DNA of 64,000 nucleotides from Caprimulgus europaeus. Taxonomy: Eukaryota; Chordata; Aves; Caprimulgiformes; Caprimulgidae. The notes under the pieces were generated by a model. The model ran no database searches. It was not told where the DNA came from and was given only the letters and a program-made list of their open reading frames with translations. Made by a program: the position numbers and the translations under genes. The stretch spans positions 47,169,037 to 47,233,036 of the forward strand of contig OU015525.1 in NCBI GenBank assembly GCA_907165065.1, written 5' to 3'. This document shows, piece by piece, positions 50,839-63,900 of the stretch; position 1 is the stretch's first letter, and each line of letters starts with the position of its first letter.

Positions 50839-52969
50839 CTCTGTCTTTTTAATATCCTATACAATCATTACTACAGCTTTTATATCACTGTAGTATCTCA
50901 GTATCTTCTCCCTTCCAGCTCTGTGCAATTGATTTTTTTCTTAATCTCTTTTCTCTTCTTTTACTCACTGAAGTTTCCTCTTCCTTTCCTTCTAGTTGTT
51001 CCTCTTCTTTATCTCTTATTTATTTTCTGTCTCCTGCTGTTCTTCATCCTCGCTGGTTACCCAATTTCACTTCTCATCACTCGTATCATTCCACTGATTT
51101 CTACGTCCCACTCCTCTGGTTTTTCTAGTTGCTTTCTTTGATGCCTCCCAGTGTGCCCTGTAGCTTTTCTGCTTTAAATTCTTCTCCTCTGCTGCCTACT
51201 TTCCAGACTTTTAAAAAGTGATCCTAAAACCTTGCAGCTTTTATAAAATAGAGCATTTTCAGCACAGTGTTTCTTTTAAAAAATTTCCTACTGCATAGAA
51301 CTGTCTTCTCAAAATCAATGCTTTGACAGAGATGAAGCAAAAGAACAAGTTCCACTGCAGCTACCAAATATGTAACAAACTTGTACAACCTGGAATATTT
51401 AGCCTAAATCTCTCTTTTTTTTCTTTTTTTTTTTTTTTTTTAATCTCTGAGAAAACAATTGCCTGTTGTCATTAGAATTAAAAAGAAAACAACTATAGTT
51501 TTTGATTATTTTTTTTTTCATTCCCAACTGAAATTTTGGTGCCATAGACAAACAAATTTATTGGGAACCAAGTATCCTTCTAACACAACCAAAAGACAAA
51601 TAAAAAAGTGATCTTTTTCCTAGGAATGATATGAACAATTATATATGGAGATAGATCTATACACTTCAGGTCATTCCAATAGAGACATTGTAGAAGTCAT
51701 CAGAAAATAATGTTATGCTTCACTGTTCCTAATCTTTATCAGAGCTTGTATGACAATCGCTGAATGTAAATATACAGTACTAGCAGTGTAAACAGAGTAC
51801 AAGCAATGTCAATACCATATTCGAGAACTGCTTAGCAACACACGGAGAATCAGCAAAATAGGAAATTGAACTTGCAAAACTTAGCAATTAATCTTCCAAC
51901 ACTGGAACATGCAAAGGTGAAAAAGCTTGCTTTATCTCCCTTTCCCGTTCCTTCATACAACACCTTCTATCCCCTGATTTACCCATTAAAAGTTAATGTT
52001 TAGTCTTTAACCTGAGCAAAGATTTCATCCGTACTCTCTGGGGCTCTGATGTCATTTACTCTGTGTGATATTGCATTGCTTACAGAGCATAAAGTGCATA
52101 TTCAGTCATACCAAATACTTTTACTGAAATTCTGAATCTACACATTTCTGAGGATTTCTACTGTAAAAATTACAGTGATTTGGAGAACAGGATTTTCGTG
52201 CAGTCTTCCTTGATGCCCAGTAAGCAACCATCAGTAAAATTTTAAACAAACAGTATTGGTAGAAAAACAAAGAGAAATATTCATGACATCAACACCAGAT
52301 CCTTGCAGCAAAGTAGCATTGCTGCTAAGTAAAATGTACCACTTTCAGACAGCCCTAGCCATCCCCATGACAACCTATACCTTTCAAGGAAGCATAATTC
52401 TGCACTTATTCTTTTGTTTCCACTAGAGGTGACCATTCTCCTCACAAAAAAAGCATATTAGTCCTACATGGCATTCAAGATCCTGGTGGGCAATCTGAAA
52501 ACAAATATAACTCTACTGCAGAGCCAGTAAAAAAGTGAAACAAAATTTCTACAGTAGTTTTGGTCATTAAGCACTAAAGTTAAGGCTTATTTTTTAAATA
52601 AAGTTATTGGATTATAAAGCTACTAGATATGAGAAATAGAGGGTTTGGCTGGGGTTTTTTGAGGCTATCAGTCACATGCATTCTTTAATAAAACATTTTA
52701 TCCTCTCCAAATTAATTCTGACCTATGTATCTCAGCAGAGTATAGTGATCTTTTTGCATGTATTTAGTAACGACAGGCAGGATATACTTCAGATATAATG
52801 TTTTAGGTATTTGGACATTGCCTGAATCTAAACCAACAATCTTTAACTTCCTACATCTGCAATTTACTTAGTTTCACAGACTAAGACTCTGGTTAGCCTG
52901 ATGTGTTCCACAGGAGGCTCTATCTGGGAAGCTGATATCTGTGTATTGCCTCGGATACTGTTGCATGAC
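46742..52969. other. AT- and pyrimidine-rich single-copy sequence
   Basis: No gene or transposon was recognised. 47800-48600 and 50680-51200 are T- and C-rich on the plus strand and give hydrophobic frames of up to 152 codons (50683-51141) with no family signature. A poly(T) run of about 20 is at 48510-48530. Confidence 0.6.
50803..50838. repeat. (CT)n followed by (GT)n
   Basis: About 14 CT units adjoin four GT units. It is a compound dinucleotide microsatellite in a pyrimidine-rich stretch. Confidence 0.93.
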
Positions 52970-53613
52970 TATGGTGGTTTCACCTGGCTAGCACTTGGTT
53001 AGCAGCCAAACACAGCTGCTTGCTCACTTCCCCCATACAGGGGTTAGGAGAGAGAACTGGAGGGGTAAGGGTAGGGAGACTTGTAGATTGAGATAAAACA
53101 ATTCAATAATTTAAATTAAATAAAACTTAAAATAATAATGATATTAAATTCACAATTATAATAATAATAGCAATAAAATATGTAAATGAGTGATACAGTG
53201 CAATTGCTCAACACCCGCTGACCAAGCCTGGCCCAGATAATGATCCTGGAAGAGCCACAATCCTGAACCGAAACCACAGTCCCAGAAGAACGAGAGCCCA
53301 AGCAAAAGCCCAAGAGAGCAAGAGAGGATGAGACCCTCAATAGTATACTGAATAGGATGTTATATGATATGGAATATCTGATTGGCATATCTAAATGCCA
53401 ATTTAGCTTATTAATTTAAGTATTCCTCACCTCCCTCTGGATCTTGCACTAGACTAACAGAACACGACATCCTTCAACTTCCAGTGAGGAAATGAAAACA
53501 TTGGCATGTTATCAATGTTTTTCTGATAACAAATCCCATGCTGAAACCAAGATACAGCACTATTCTAGCTACTAAGAAGAAACCTAGCTCTGCCTCAGCT
53601 AAAAACCAGGGCA
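52970..53613 (-). mobile_element. Solo LTR 'D', older relative of A and B
   Basis: A 644-bp element on the minus strand. Its own 5' end reads TGCCCTGGTTTTT and its 3' end CCACCATA, decayed forms of TG...CA. It is flanked by a perfect 5-bp target duplication, ATGAC (52965-52969 and 53614-53618). It matches LTR A in order along its whole length, including TATGATATGGAATAT and a palindrome (53381-53402), but with many substitutions and AT-rich expansion at 53090-53180. It is either an older insertion or a sister subfamily. No coding sequence is attached. Confidence 0.9.
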
Positions 53614-55972
53614 ATGACTAATGTAGACAGATAAGCATCAAACACAGTGGTATCAATGGCCTTTTGCATAAACAGGTAATGAGGAGGCTTATCCAAGGCA
53701 TAGAACTTGAGTTGCAGAGCCATTTTGAAGCTTTGTCTCTTTAAGAAGACCCACTAAGTTATGCTAAAAAGGGGGTTCTTTTCCTGTTATTGTCATCACT
53801 CTTTTTCCTCTGGCCACAAACTTGACTGGATTAACAGGATTAGTAGAAACTGCTCTCTTTACCCTTCTCTGTTCAACCTCCCCTTTATTCCCTGTATGCC
53901 TCAGAATGAAGAGTAAGATTTCCTTTGCTCAACAACTTCTCCTTCCTCCTGGTTATTATGTGCAAGATGAGACCTTAGCTGGCTCCAGCATTACCTGTTT
54001 TAAAAAGAGACAGACATCTTCCACTGTGAATTTTATTTCAAGAGAGATTCAGGTAGAGTAAATCCTAAGGGGAGTAAGGCATCTAATAATATCTATTGTA
54101 TTTCTTTACATTCAAGAGATTCCTATGCCTTCAAAAGAGAGAAGTCATCTTCAAACATTGTTTCAGGATCATTTTCTGGTTGTCTGCACCTCTGATAACA
54201 TCTCAGGTAATTGAGGTCACCCACTTCTGTCTCTTCTACTACAAGAACAGACTAATTTTAGTCTAAACAATTGATCCCATTTTTCTGTTGTCCTACAGAA
54301 ATTTCTATTTCTATTTCTATTGTCCTACAGAATTTCTATTCTTTGGTCTTAAAATAGTAGTCTTGGAGTATTCAATGGTCTTGTGCTAAAGGTATCAGGA
54401 CATCTGGGTTCTGTCCCAGTTTTTCAGACTCAGTATCAATTGATCAATATTGATTCTCAGTGGATTAACAAAGTTACAAATAAGACCACTCTTCTAAAGT
54501 ATTTTATATAACTGATAAAAGGATCATTTAGTACAAAGATATGTATCCTTGAATTTGCTTTGTGTTGTGACATCCAAATTAAACCACTGAGATCTTCCAG
54601 CTTAAGTAGAAAGACTAAATATGTCCAAATGTAAAAAATAAGCCAGAGTTTACCTTCCCTTTTTTGTACCATTTTAGGTCATAACATTCAATACTTGGTG
54701 ATATTAGAGCCACTGAAAAAGGTCCACGCTCTAGGTATCTCTCTCTCAGAAATCAAAATGACCATGATTTCACAGGCAACTTAATTAGTTCGTGATCATT
54801 GTTAGTTCATGCAGGCTATAGAAAAAGCACCAAAGGTTTAACTGTCATAAAATTATTAAAGGAGTTATTCCCTGATAATTAATCTAAATGAAGACCATAT
54901 CACATTACTAAAAAGAACAATAAATTATAGAAATACTGTCTTTTATGTTACAAATATTTTTGCCATTTTAATTATGTATTGACATTAATAAAATAAAAAA
55001 AGAACACTGAAGACTTGCAGTTAATGTGGTTTTTTTCCAGCTTTTGAGTTTCTGCACATTTTACATCTGTATCAAGGTCATCAGCTCTCACATAATGTAG
55101 CTAAAAATTGATTTCTGAATAGTATCCTGCTGTGTTTGATGATGTTTTCTGTCCTTATAAAATACAAGAAACTCCAGGAAGAAGTTGAAACTTATTTTTC
55201 ACAAGATTTTTTCTTTTACTGTTCTATTGTTGCCATTTTTTAACTTGCAGATTCATCTATCTGATGATTCAGTTAGGAGAAAAGTTAACTATTCTTTCAT
55301 TTAATGTTCCTTTCTAGAATTCTAACATACATGTGTCTGACAATGCCTTTTCAAATTAGTAGCTTCACGTACTGAGCAAGAAAATTTTCAAAAACCTTTT
55401 TGAGACTTTGTTTTTTTTTTATTGTGTTGCTTTTAGTGAAGCTATTTATAGATTGATTTTTCTTGTCTCCCTCAAAGAAAACAGCAAAAAACTCTGTGGC
55501 ATAAAGAGATTGATCCCCAAAGAATTATAAAAGCAACATTTGAATTTTAGTTGGTCAGGAAGGGAAAAAAAAAAAGCATAAAATGATTATTTTTAAAGGA
55601 GTGTTAATTTTATGCTTGAAAAGATTAAGTCAAAAGCTCATACAGACACTCCCTTCATTCTTTTGTCCTCTTCCTTCTGAAGGAAATGTAAAATTGCTAC
55701 ATCTCTTCCACTACATTAATCTTTGTAGCACCTTGCTACCAATAAACTTGTAAATACTCTCCTGCAGAGAGGTGGAATCAGCTACAAAGTCAGAATGTGG
55801 AACAAGCCTAGTTTAAGTAACATCTGGAAAATTTTATTCCCCAAGTTATTTTTGTTGTTAATTAAACAAATTAAGCTAAACCAAAAAGTTGTGAGTAGAA
55901 CAATAGAGGAGTCCTGGGGAAGGAGAACAGCATTAAAATGGCCATATGTATGACAGGAAGTAAATGTAAAAT
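53614..55972. other. AT-rich single-copy sequence
   Basis: No gene was seen. A small tandem duplication of a 32-bp unit (TTGTCCTACAGAA plus TTTCTAT repeats) lies at 54288-54340. Confidence 0.6.
54288..54340. repeat. Partial tandem duplication, period 32 bp
   Basis: TTGTCCTACAGAAATTTCTA recurs 32 bp later as TTGTCCTACAGAATTTCTA, with TTTCTA hexamer repeats between. It is of local slippage origin. Confidence 0.8.
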
Positions 55973-56248
55973 CGTGCTGGTTTTGGCTGGGATAGAGTTA
56001 ATTTTCTTCACAGTAGCTATTAAGGGGCTATGCTTTGGATTTGTGCTCAAAACGGGTCTTAATAACACAAGGATGTTTTCCTTATTGCTGAGCAGTGCTT
56101 ACACAGTGTCAAGGCCTTCTCTGCTTCTCACACCACCCACCAATGAGCAGGCGGGATGTGTACAAGAAGTTAGGAGATGACACAGCTGGGACACCTGAGG
56201 TGAACCGACTAAAAGGGCTTTCTGTACCATATGACATTGTGTTCAGCA

Positions 56249-56254
56249 TATAAA
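56249..56254 (+). promoter_or_regulatory. TATA box of LTR E
   Basis: TATAAA in the context GCATATAAAGCTGGG, about 275 bp into the LTR and 180 bp before its poly(A) signal. This is the position expected for the U3 promoter of a retroviral LTR. Activity today is unknown. Confidence 0.65.
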
Positions 56255-56432
56255 GCTGGGTGAAGAAAAAGGAAGTTGGGGGATATTCAGAGTGGCATTT
56301 GTGTTCCCAAGTAACTGTTACACAGGATGGAGCCCTGCTTTCCTGGAGATGGCTGAACATCTGTCTGCAGATGGGAAGTTGTGAATGAATTCCTTGTTTT
56401 GCCTTCCTTTTGTGTAGAGTTTTGCTTTACCT

Positions 56433-56438
56433 ATTAAA
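56433..56438 (+). promoter_or_regulatory. Poly(A) signal of LTR E
   Basis: ATTAAA, a common variant poly(A) signal, lies just before the conserved TTATCTCAACCCATGAG segment that LTRs A, B and E share near the R/U5 border. Confidence 0.55.
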
Positions 56439-56563
56439 CTGTATTTATCTCAACCCATGAGTTTTCTCAGTTTTACCCTTCCAATTATCTCTTCCATCCC
56501 ACCACGAGTGAATAGCGAGCAGCTGTGTGGTGCTGAGTTGCCAGCTGGGGTTAAACTATGACA

Positions 56564-59500
56564 AAGATAATAAAGGACAGCAGCTAAAAGAATAAAGTCG
56601 TGGAAGAGTCTTTAAAGTCATGCTAGGGAGCCATAGAAGAGAAGAAAACAGCAATCTGAATTTTGCAGGCTAAGATAGACTATTATATTTATTAGATTTA
56701 TAGACTATTATTTTATTAGATTTATTATATTATTTAATAAGTATACATTAACTCTAGAGCAGGCTAAGGTTTGCATTGTCCAAGAGCACTTTTTAACAAT
56801 ATTCTCAGCACATATTTTCTCTATCAATAAATGACTGGTTTCATTTTTTTTCTCCATTTAAAGTGCTACAGACATGATATACTGTAAGACAAAAGCACTG
56901 TGACTTACCCACCTTACATGTCTTTTGGAACATGCAGCACTGCAAATATTTCAATGCACATTTCAGAAGGTGAAATATCTTGAATATATACACTTGTACT
57001 ATCATATACTGTAAAAATATTTGTCCTGCATACCAACAATGCTGAGGATGCAGAATGGGAGTGGGGGAGGAAGGAAAGGTAGTAAGGAAAAAGTAGGGAA
57101 AGAAAGGAAGAAAAAGCAGAGGGGAGCACTAAAATTTACCAGAACTGTGTTTAAAAATCTTATTCTTGTCTTGGAAGGAAATTTAAAGTTATATTATTTT
57201 TCTTCAGAGAAAATAGTGAAAAGGTAAGATAAAATTTTTATATTAGATCACACTTACCATTGTTTTTTTTCTTCGTAATGTTGACTGATCAGTGAAAAGT
57301 GAACCATTGTTCTTAAAATCTGAAACAGCATTCGTCGTTAGAAAGACCAGCCAAGAACAAAATTGTTACATTTTGACATAATTCACTGGATAATGGACCT
57401 CCTGACTCTGCATGCAAATACAGGGATTCATTTGAATTGTGTGGATACAGAACAATACTAGGACATGAATCAATAATCTTGTTTATAAGAATTAAAAAAT
57501 ACTGGAAAGGGTGAGTAAATTTCCCCACCATCCTTGCCCTCAGCACTCCCCTGTTCATGTAGAACTGTGTTGAAAGAATTAAAAAAAAACCCAGCAGGGA
57601 TTATCAGTTAAATATGAAGAATGAGAAGCAGAACAAGTGAAAAACAACAGGATCATAAGGACCTTCACTCAATAATTTGGGCTAAAATTAAATATTTATT
57701 TTTTAGCTTCACTGAGTCAGTTAGGATTTGATGGGATTTGACAGGTTATGCCTGACAATGTTTGCGATGGGATCTTCACTATATTTAGACAAATTGTGAG
57801 CTTTATTGCAGTCAGAATGCAATGATAAAAGTAGTGGGATCAAATTACATATAATTATCTGTAGTGGGAATATGTATACAGTTACATATTCAACATGGTG
57901 ACAGGTACAGAAGCGACTGGAGTCAGGAAGATGGTGTAGTTTTGATTACTTTTTTACTTGAGAAATTGCATGATGTAACAAAAGAGATTTTATATGAATT
58001 TTGCAACCCTGTTTTCAAAGACCAAAAATATTTATTATAGGAAAATCCCAGCAGTAGTGATAGAAGGGGAAAGCTTGAGCAGGATGAAGGGCTTTGTAAC
58101 TATGTTCAAACTTTGACTTAGATAGTTCATATAGAGTAAATATTTGAAAAAGATTAGACATGACAAGAATTTCTATGGCATGGGTACTGAGAAGCTGGAA
58201 AAGCAGAAGTAATCTCAAGAACAAAAATTAAATTTCAAAGGCAGTATCTTGGGCACCAACTAGATAAGTTTGTAAGACTTCCAATATTACAGGAGAGAAA
58301 AATCAATCAGTCTGAAAAACATGAAATGCATTCTTTCTGAAAATAAGGATATCACAAAAATAAATTAAAAATTGAATGAGACCTAATCAATATAATTACG
58401 ACAATTAGATGAACCTTTTTTTAGAAATACACTGGAAATTAAGGTACCACTTGGAGACAGTATTCATTCAAAGATGCATGGAAGGAAGAAAAAGGAAGAG
58501 AAGACTAATGACTGCTTGGAGATAAAGGAGGTAAAGAAATTGGTGGGACTGAGGTTCAGGCTAACAAATTTGGCAAAGAACAGGTAAATGTTATTTGTGC
58601 AATCAAAATGTGTGTGCCATTTACTCTCAAGTTAGGGACAGCTCTATGTAATAATCAAAATAATAGAAAGCATTCTTCAAAACAGCACTGACAAAATTAC
58701 ATGAGAAGCCTCAGTATCAGTTTTCGGGGCGGTTATTTTGTTCTAAATATGCCCATTTTACAGCTGTAATACTTAAAACTTCTGGGTACCATTATCAAGA
58801 TTCTCATAGCTGATGTAAAAAAGGGTGTAACAAGGAAAACTTTCAGAGAAAACAACCTAAGATAAGACATCAGAAGCAGAGGAAGGGATCTGGGTTTTTT
58901 GTTCAATTATTTGTTTATTTATTAAGAACAAATAACATTGCACCAACAGAATCTAATTCTTTAATGAAGACTAAAATGTTTATTGGCATAGTAGTTTGAG
59001 GAAAGTAAGAAAAAAATGCCTAAGTTAAATCTATTACAGAACAACTAGTTTTAAGTTTAAAAATCTTTTCTTGATTGGTTACAAGGACAGAAGTGTGCAT
59101 GTGCCCAAAATATACATCAGGATCAAGTAGGAACTATCACGTACTAAATCTATAAAATTTTATAACAGTAATAGAAACTCACCACAGCATGGATTTTTTT
59201 TTTCTTTTTCACTACAGAAAATGACAGATTTTTTAATATTATTTATTATTTTACCTTCAGCCAAGAAAATTCTGAGGCTTAATTGTGTGAGAACAACTGC
59301 ATTCATTTAAATTCAGTTTTGATTTTTTAGTTTTAAAAAAGGTGTGTTAAAAACACTAGCATCATGCAACCCTTGTATGAGTCACCATTTATAAGTAGTT
59401 GCATTTAGAAGACAACAAAAAGCCTTTTTATGCTTTTTCACAGCAGACTCAAGAAGACTAACATCTCAGAAGAGTACTCTGTCTCCATGACACCTTGAAA

Positions 59501-60263
59501 TATCCAGTTACCATAGTACCCACAATTTCAAAGGATTGGTCATTCCAAACAGATTAGTAGAAGCATGAAGGAACCGGTCCACAATAAATTTAAATGCTTC
59601 AGTATCCTGTTTTTCCAGGTAATAACGACTTTTTACTAGGTAACGAGAGCTTTAATAGCTTTGTTGGTTACTGTTCCCTTTGTAGTATCATGTATGAAAA
59701 AAACTAAATTTCATGGTGAAAAATATAAGTAATAAGTTCTCTTTGAGGATATTTATAGGTACAATTTTCAAAACATATCAGCTCAGAAAACCAAAATAAT
59801 TATTCTCTGTTTATCTGTTATCTACCCTAAAAAATATTTCAAAGGGTCTGTCTATGCAATCTTTTACAGATACTTATAAGCAAATTGGATGCATCTAGGC
59901 AATCAGAAGCTACAGATATTTCCAAAGTTTTCTATCCTATTTGGAGCTACTATTTTTCAGATCCAGTAAGGAGTACTTACTTAGTTCATTATTATACTTT
60001 TTTACTTCAATCCTCCTAGTCACATCTTGCTAAAGAACAAACCATTTGATGGAGAAGAGTATGGGATATCATTCAGAATGATGTTTATAAGTTGAGAAGT
60101 GGTAATTCTGGACAACTCCCTGTCAAAAAAGAAAAAAAAAAAGATCCTACAGACTTGGAAACAAAGGAAAATGAATAGAAAAACGATCCAGTAAAATATA
60201 CTGAATGGTTGAAACTGTTAGTAAAGTAGTGAAATAATGGTCTAGATACATTAAGAAGTATGA
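56564..60263. other. AT-rich single-copy sequence
   Basis: No gene or transposon was recognised. 56680-56740 has several short repeats of ATTAGATTTAT and TATTATTT words. Confidence 0.65.
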
Positions 60264-60264
60264 A

Positions 60265-60371
60265 AATCACAGAATCACAGAATGATAGGGATTGGAAGGG
60301 ACCTTGAAAGTTCATCTAGTCCAATCCCCCTGCTGGGGCAGGAACACCTAAATGAGATTACAAAGGAAGAT
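60265..60371 (-). mobile_element. CR1 LINE 3' end, very short, minus strand
   Basis: Plus-strand AATCACAGAATCACAGAATG, then ATTGGAAGGGACCTTGAAAG and CATCTAGTCCAATCCCCCTG, is the reverse complement of a CR1 3' end. It is closely similar to the copy at 29891-30035 and of the same CTGTGATT-tail subfamily. Only about 107 bp remain. Confidence 0.88.
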
Positions 60372-60738
60372 TCAACATTAGAGTGAAGAAAAAGCACTGA
60401 TAGATAATATACTGTCTCAAAGACAATTTTACAGTAAAAGCTATAGAAAGCTTGATATGTTTAGATTATCAAACAGAAAGTAAAGAGAAGTCTCAAATGT
60501 TTTTAATTAGTATCTTCACAGATACTTCACCAACAATGATTATTTAAAGGAATTAAAGAAATATAAGTTGGTAGAAATTAAACCCAAACAGTGGTAAATT
60601 TTGTGACCACATGCATATTTTTGATAGACAGGCTGGTAATTGTTGCTGCATCTGCCAAGGGAAATAACAAATTCTTTACCTTTTGATAGCTTCCACTTAA
60701 CAGGGATTCATTTTGTTAGCATAAAATTTTGCCCGTAT
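60372..60738. other. Spacer between two CR1 ends
   Basis: AT-rich sequence with nothing recognised. Confidence 0.6.
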
Positions 60739-60903
60739 AATCATAGAATAATAGAATGGTTTGGGTTGGAAGGTACCTTAGAGATCATCTAGCTCCAACC
60801 CTCCCTGCCAAAAGCAGGGACACCCCCCACTAGACTTGGTACTCAGAGCCCGTCCCCAGCTTTCTTGTAGACCCCTTTCAGGTATTGGAAGGCCAATAAG
60901 TTG
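60739..60903 (-). mobile_element. CR1 LINE 3' end with internal deletion
   Basis: Begins (plus strand) AATCATAGAATAATAGAATG, then TTTGGGTTGGAAGGTACC and the CCCTGCCAAAAGCAGGGACA palindrome, i.e. the reverse complement of a CR1 3' UTR with the TTCTATGAT tail. After GGTACTCAGAGCC it jumps to GTCCCCAGCTTTCTTGTAG, which in other CR1 copies lies roughly 200 bp further 5', so an internal segment is missing. Similarity ends near 60903. Confidence 0.85.
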
Positions 60904-63900
60904 TTGGGCTCATTCTTCATATCATCTGAAAAATGACATTTTAAAGATTCTACTAAAGTTTTACTTTTTGTTAAAAATTTAAAGATCTTGAGTTAGATTG
61001 TGGAATCTTGTCTTATAGATGGGCATTATTACTGGCCTTGATCTTACAAAGTATTATGCAAATACTTTATTTTGCACATTTAATAATGAAGCAGTCTAAT
61101 CACAATATGTGTAAACAGTAAGAGCTGCTAAAGTAAGGTCTGCGGTAATATTTAAATAAAACCACGAACAATTTGCTTTTCTAAATTAAGTGACAGGAAG
61201 GTAAAGCTGAAGTTTTTAGCTCAGCAGTCTGTGGATAGAGCTGGAGTGGCACTGAATAGTTAGGTGTAAATATTTGTCGACCTAAGCTGGTAACATTGAA
61301 ATGGGCTCAACATTTTGGTTTCTGTCTGAGTTTTCAGATGAGTGTTCATCTCAAGGTACCACAAAATATCTAATATAACTGACTCCATCTCGGTCATCAG
61401 GCACAGGAATAGTGAAGGTCTACATATTTCCAAACCCTGCCCTGAAAAAAACTTGCAATTATTTTTTTTTCAAAAAAAAAAAAAAAAAATCTGCCAAAAC
61501 TGCTACCAAGTTAAGAGAATAATTGACTTTGCTACTCAAGTAAAGATTTCACATAATTCTTAGTGTCTAACTACCCAGTAGCAGTTTTATTTACTGTACA
61601 CAGTCCTATATAGTTTGTGTAGTGAAGATAAAAAAAAAAATATAATTCCCATAGCTACAGAGAGCAAGAAGGGTATATAAGTCACCAGTAGGGACTGTCA
61701 GCTTAAGCATAAAATAGATGTTACAGAGCTTCTTCACTAGCAACCGGGGTGCTGAGCTCTTCACTAGCTCTTTAACTTCTGGTTGGATAGATTGTAGGGG
61801 ACAGCAAAGACAATTTTTGCTAAGAAGTATGAGTTTGATTTGATTCTAGTTTAAAGTATAATAAGTGTTATACCACCATAGTATTATACCACCCATGCAT
61901 AAAAATTAAAGAGCTAGTTATGCAGAAAGTTCCATTGCTAGTTTAGAGCTTTGGATTGACTAACTGAAACAGGGCTTATTCCATGCAGAACACTCCCGAT
62001 CAAGCATGCACAAATGTCTTGGTATGCCTCTTATGCAGGAGAAATAGAAAATGTGTGCTTTTTACTATAAACTATTAAAAAATTATTTGAAATATTACAC
62101 AGAAAATAAAAGAGCCTTTCTCATTTGCAACTGCTAGGTACAAAAAGTAGAGATAAGTGAGCAGAAAATTACTTTAGTTAACCCCAAATTCTCAAATTCA
62201 GAAGCAAAATTGACATAAAATTTTACTATACAATCTAGGCATAGATTCTGAAATTCAGAGAACATGGCAGGTGAGCTGCCGAGGGTCTGTCTGGCTTTTG
62301 GGATAAATGAAAGAAATGTATGTGCTTCCTCATCCTTTTGCCAATTGGTAATAGTTCCTAAAGGATTTTCTCTCAATTGCTGGAACACAAGAGCTCTCAA
62401 ACCCACAAATCAGCTCCTTACAAAAACTCACGCTGTGACTGTTTTTGCCAGTTAAGTCAAGTAGCCCAGTGTGTGCTGCTGCCCTTCGAGTGTTTCCTCA
62501 AATATTGGGAGCATCTAGCTCTCTGTTCAGGAAAGCAAATGTAATATATACATGCATAGCAAGAGCCAGGATCTCAAGTCTGTTATTCGCTTTATTAGCA
62601 TCTAACATGTGCCTTGAAATTATAGTAACCTCATAACCCTTTTTTCACATACTATGGATTAGCAAAAACCCTACATTATTCCAGAAGCCTAAATTCAATC
62701 AGTTGTTTTCAAACCTCGTAATTTCACACACATTAGCAAAGTGGACTGATACTTACCTGAAAGAAAAGTGAGTGAGCAGTATTATAAACTGGATATCCAT
62801 TAGTGAGGACTAGCAGATGGCAACTGAGCACAGGAGTGGTGGTGGAAAACGACAGAGCAGACATCAGTGCTTACAGTGATGACAGATTTTCTGACTGGAA
62901 AAAAGTTTGAAAGCTTTTGTGTTGTTTTTCCCTATGTTTTAATAATGAACACAGAAATTCAAATTTTGCTTTACATCCATCAGACTTTTTGGATAGATAA
63001 TCTAAATTGAAGACAATACATACAGTATATTTATAAATGCTTTTCTATCATTAAAATGTAGCCCCTTTCTCCTGTGACTCTGATGTTTAATGGAAGTCTA
63101 CAATGACATAGGGAGTACAATACCACTGTGGATATTTCTAAAAAAAAAGAAGCCAATTACAGTGTATAAAATATATTAATACATAAACAAAGAATTTTCT
63201 AAAAAAAATCATATTCCCTAAAAATGTAATTCACTGATAAGAATTATATTTTGTTCACAAGCAGGCCTAATTTGACCACTTATTTCAGATAAGTCAGACC
63301 TGTACTCCACCCGAGTTTTCTCAGTTATTTGAGATATAATTTCATCCATAGTGTCTTTGTACTGGGCTGAAGAAAGAGACTCCAACAGTTCTCATAATTA
63401 GGTCACCTTTGTCCAGTTGACTTGATTAACATTACATTGATTTTCCACATTTCTCACTGAAATAAGAAAATACTAATTACACCATTAATAATAATTGTTT
63501 CCTTTAAACTAAATCAATTCACGCTATCTTTAATCTTATGCATTCTTGCATGATGAAAGCCTTAAAATGACCTTTGTTGTTTCCAAAACTGAATGAAAAA
63601 TAGCAGCCGTTCAGGCAGTTAAATTAGCAGTAGGTTAAGAAATCTGTTGGCCATCACATTTGATTTCTGTTTATCAAAATTCAGGGGATATCAGATGGTC
63701 TTTAGTACTGATCTTAAAAAAATATTTTTACATTCCATATACAGGTCCATTTTCACTCTCCAAAAAGTGTAATCTAATCTTGTTGTTGTTTTTCATTTCC
63801 CATTTCTATTGAATCACTAATTTACAAAACTTTCATACCAATTTTCTTGGCTAAAAAGTCATGGCTGCTTCTTGACCATATTTTGCTCTTTTCTTTGTAA

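Larger units (their letters stand above)
55973..56563 (+). mobile_element. Solo LTR 'E', related ends, different U3
   Basis: A 591-bp element whose first 40 bases (CTGGTTTTGGCTGGGATAG, AGTTAATTTTCTTC) match the opening of LTRs A and B and whose 3' part carries TATTTATCTCAACCCATGAG. The U3 in between is different, so it is a sister family. The first T of the terminal TG is a C here; the 3' end is ..ACTATGACA. The flanks AAAAT (55968-55972) and AAGAT (56564-56568) agree at four of five bases, an eroded 5-bp target duplication. A TATA box and a poly(A) signal are in place. No coding retroviral sequence is attached. Confidence 0.88.

Noticed and set aside
50683-51141. 152-codon plus-strand hydrophobic frame
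   Set aside because: The translation is Leu/Phe/Ser-rich because the DNA is pyrimidine-rich and includes a CT microsatellite. There is no signal peptide plus domain arrangement and no family motif.
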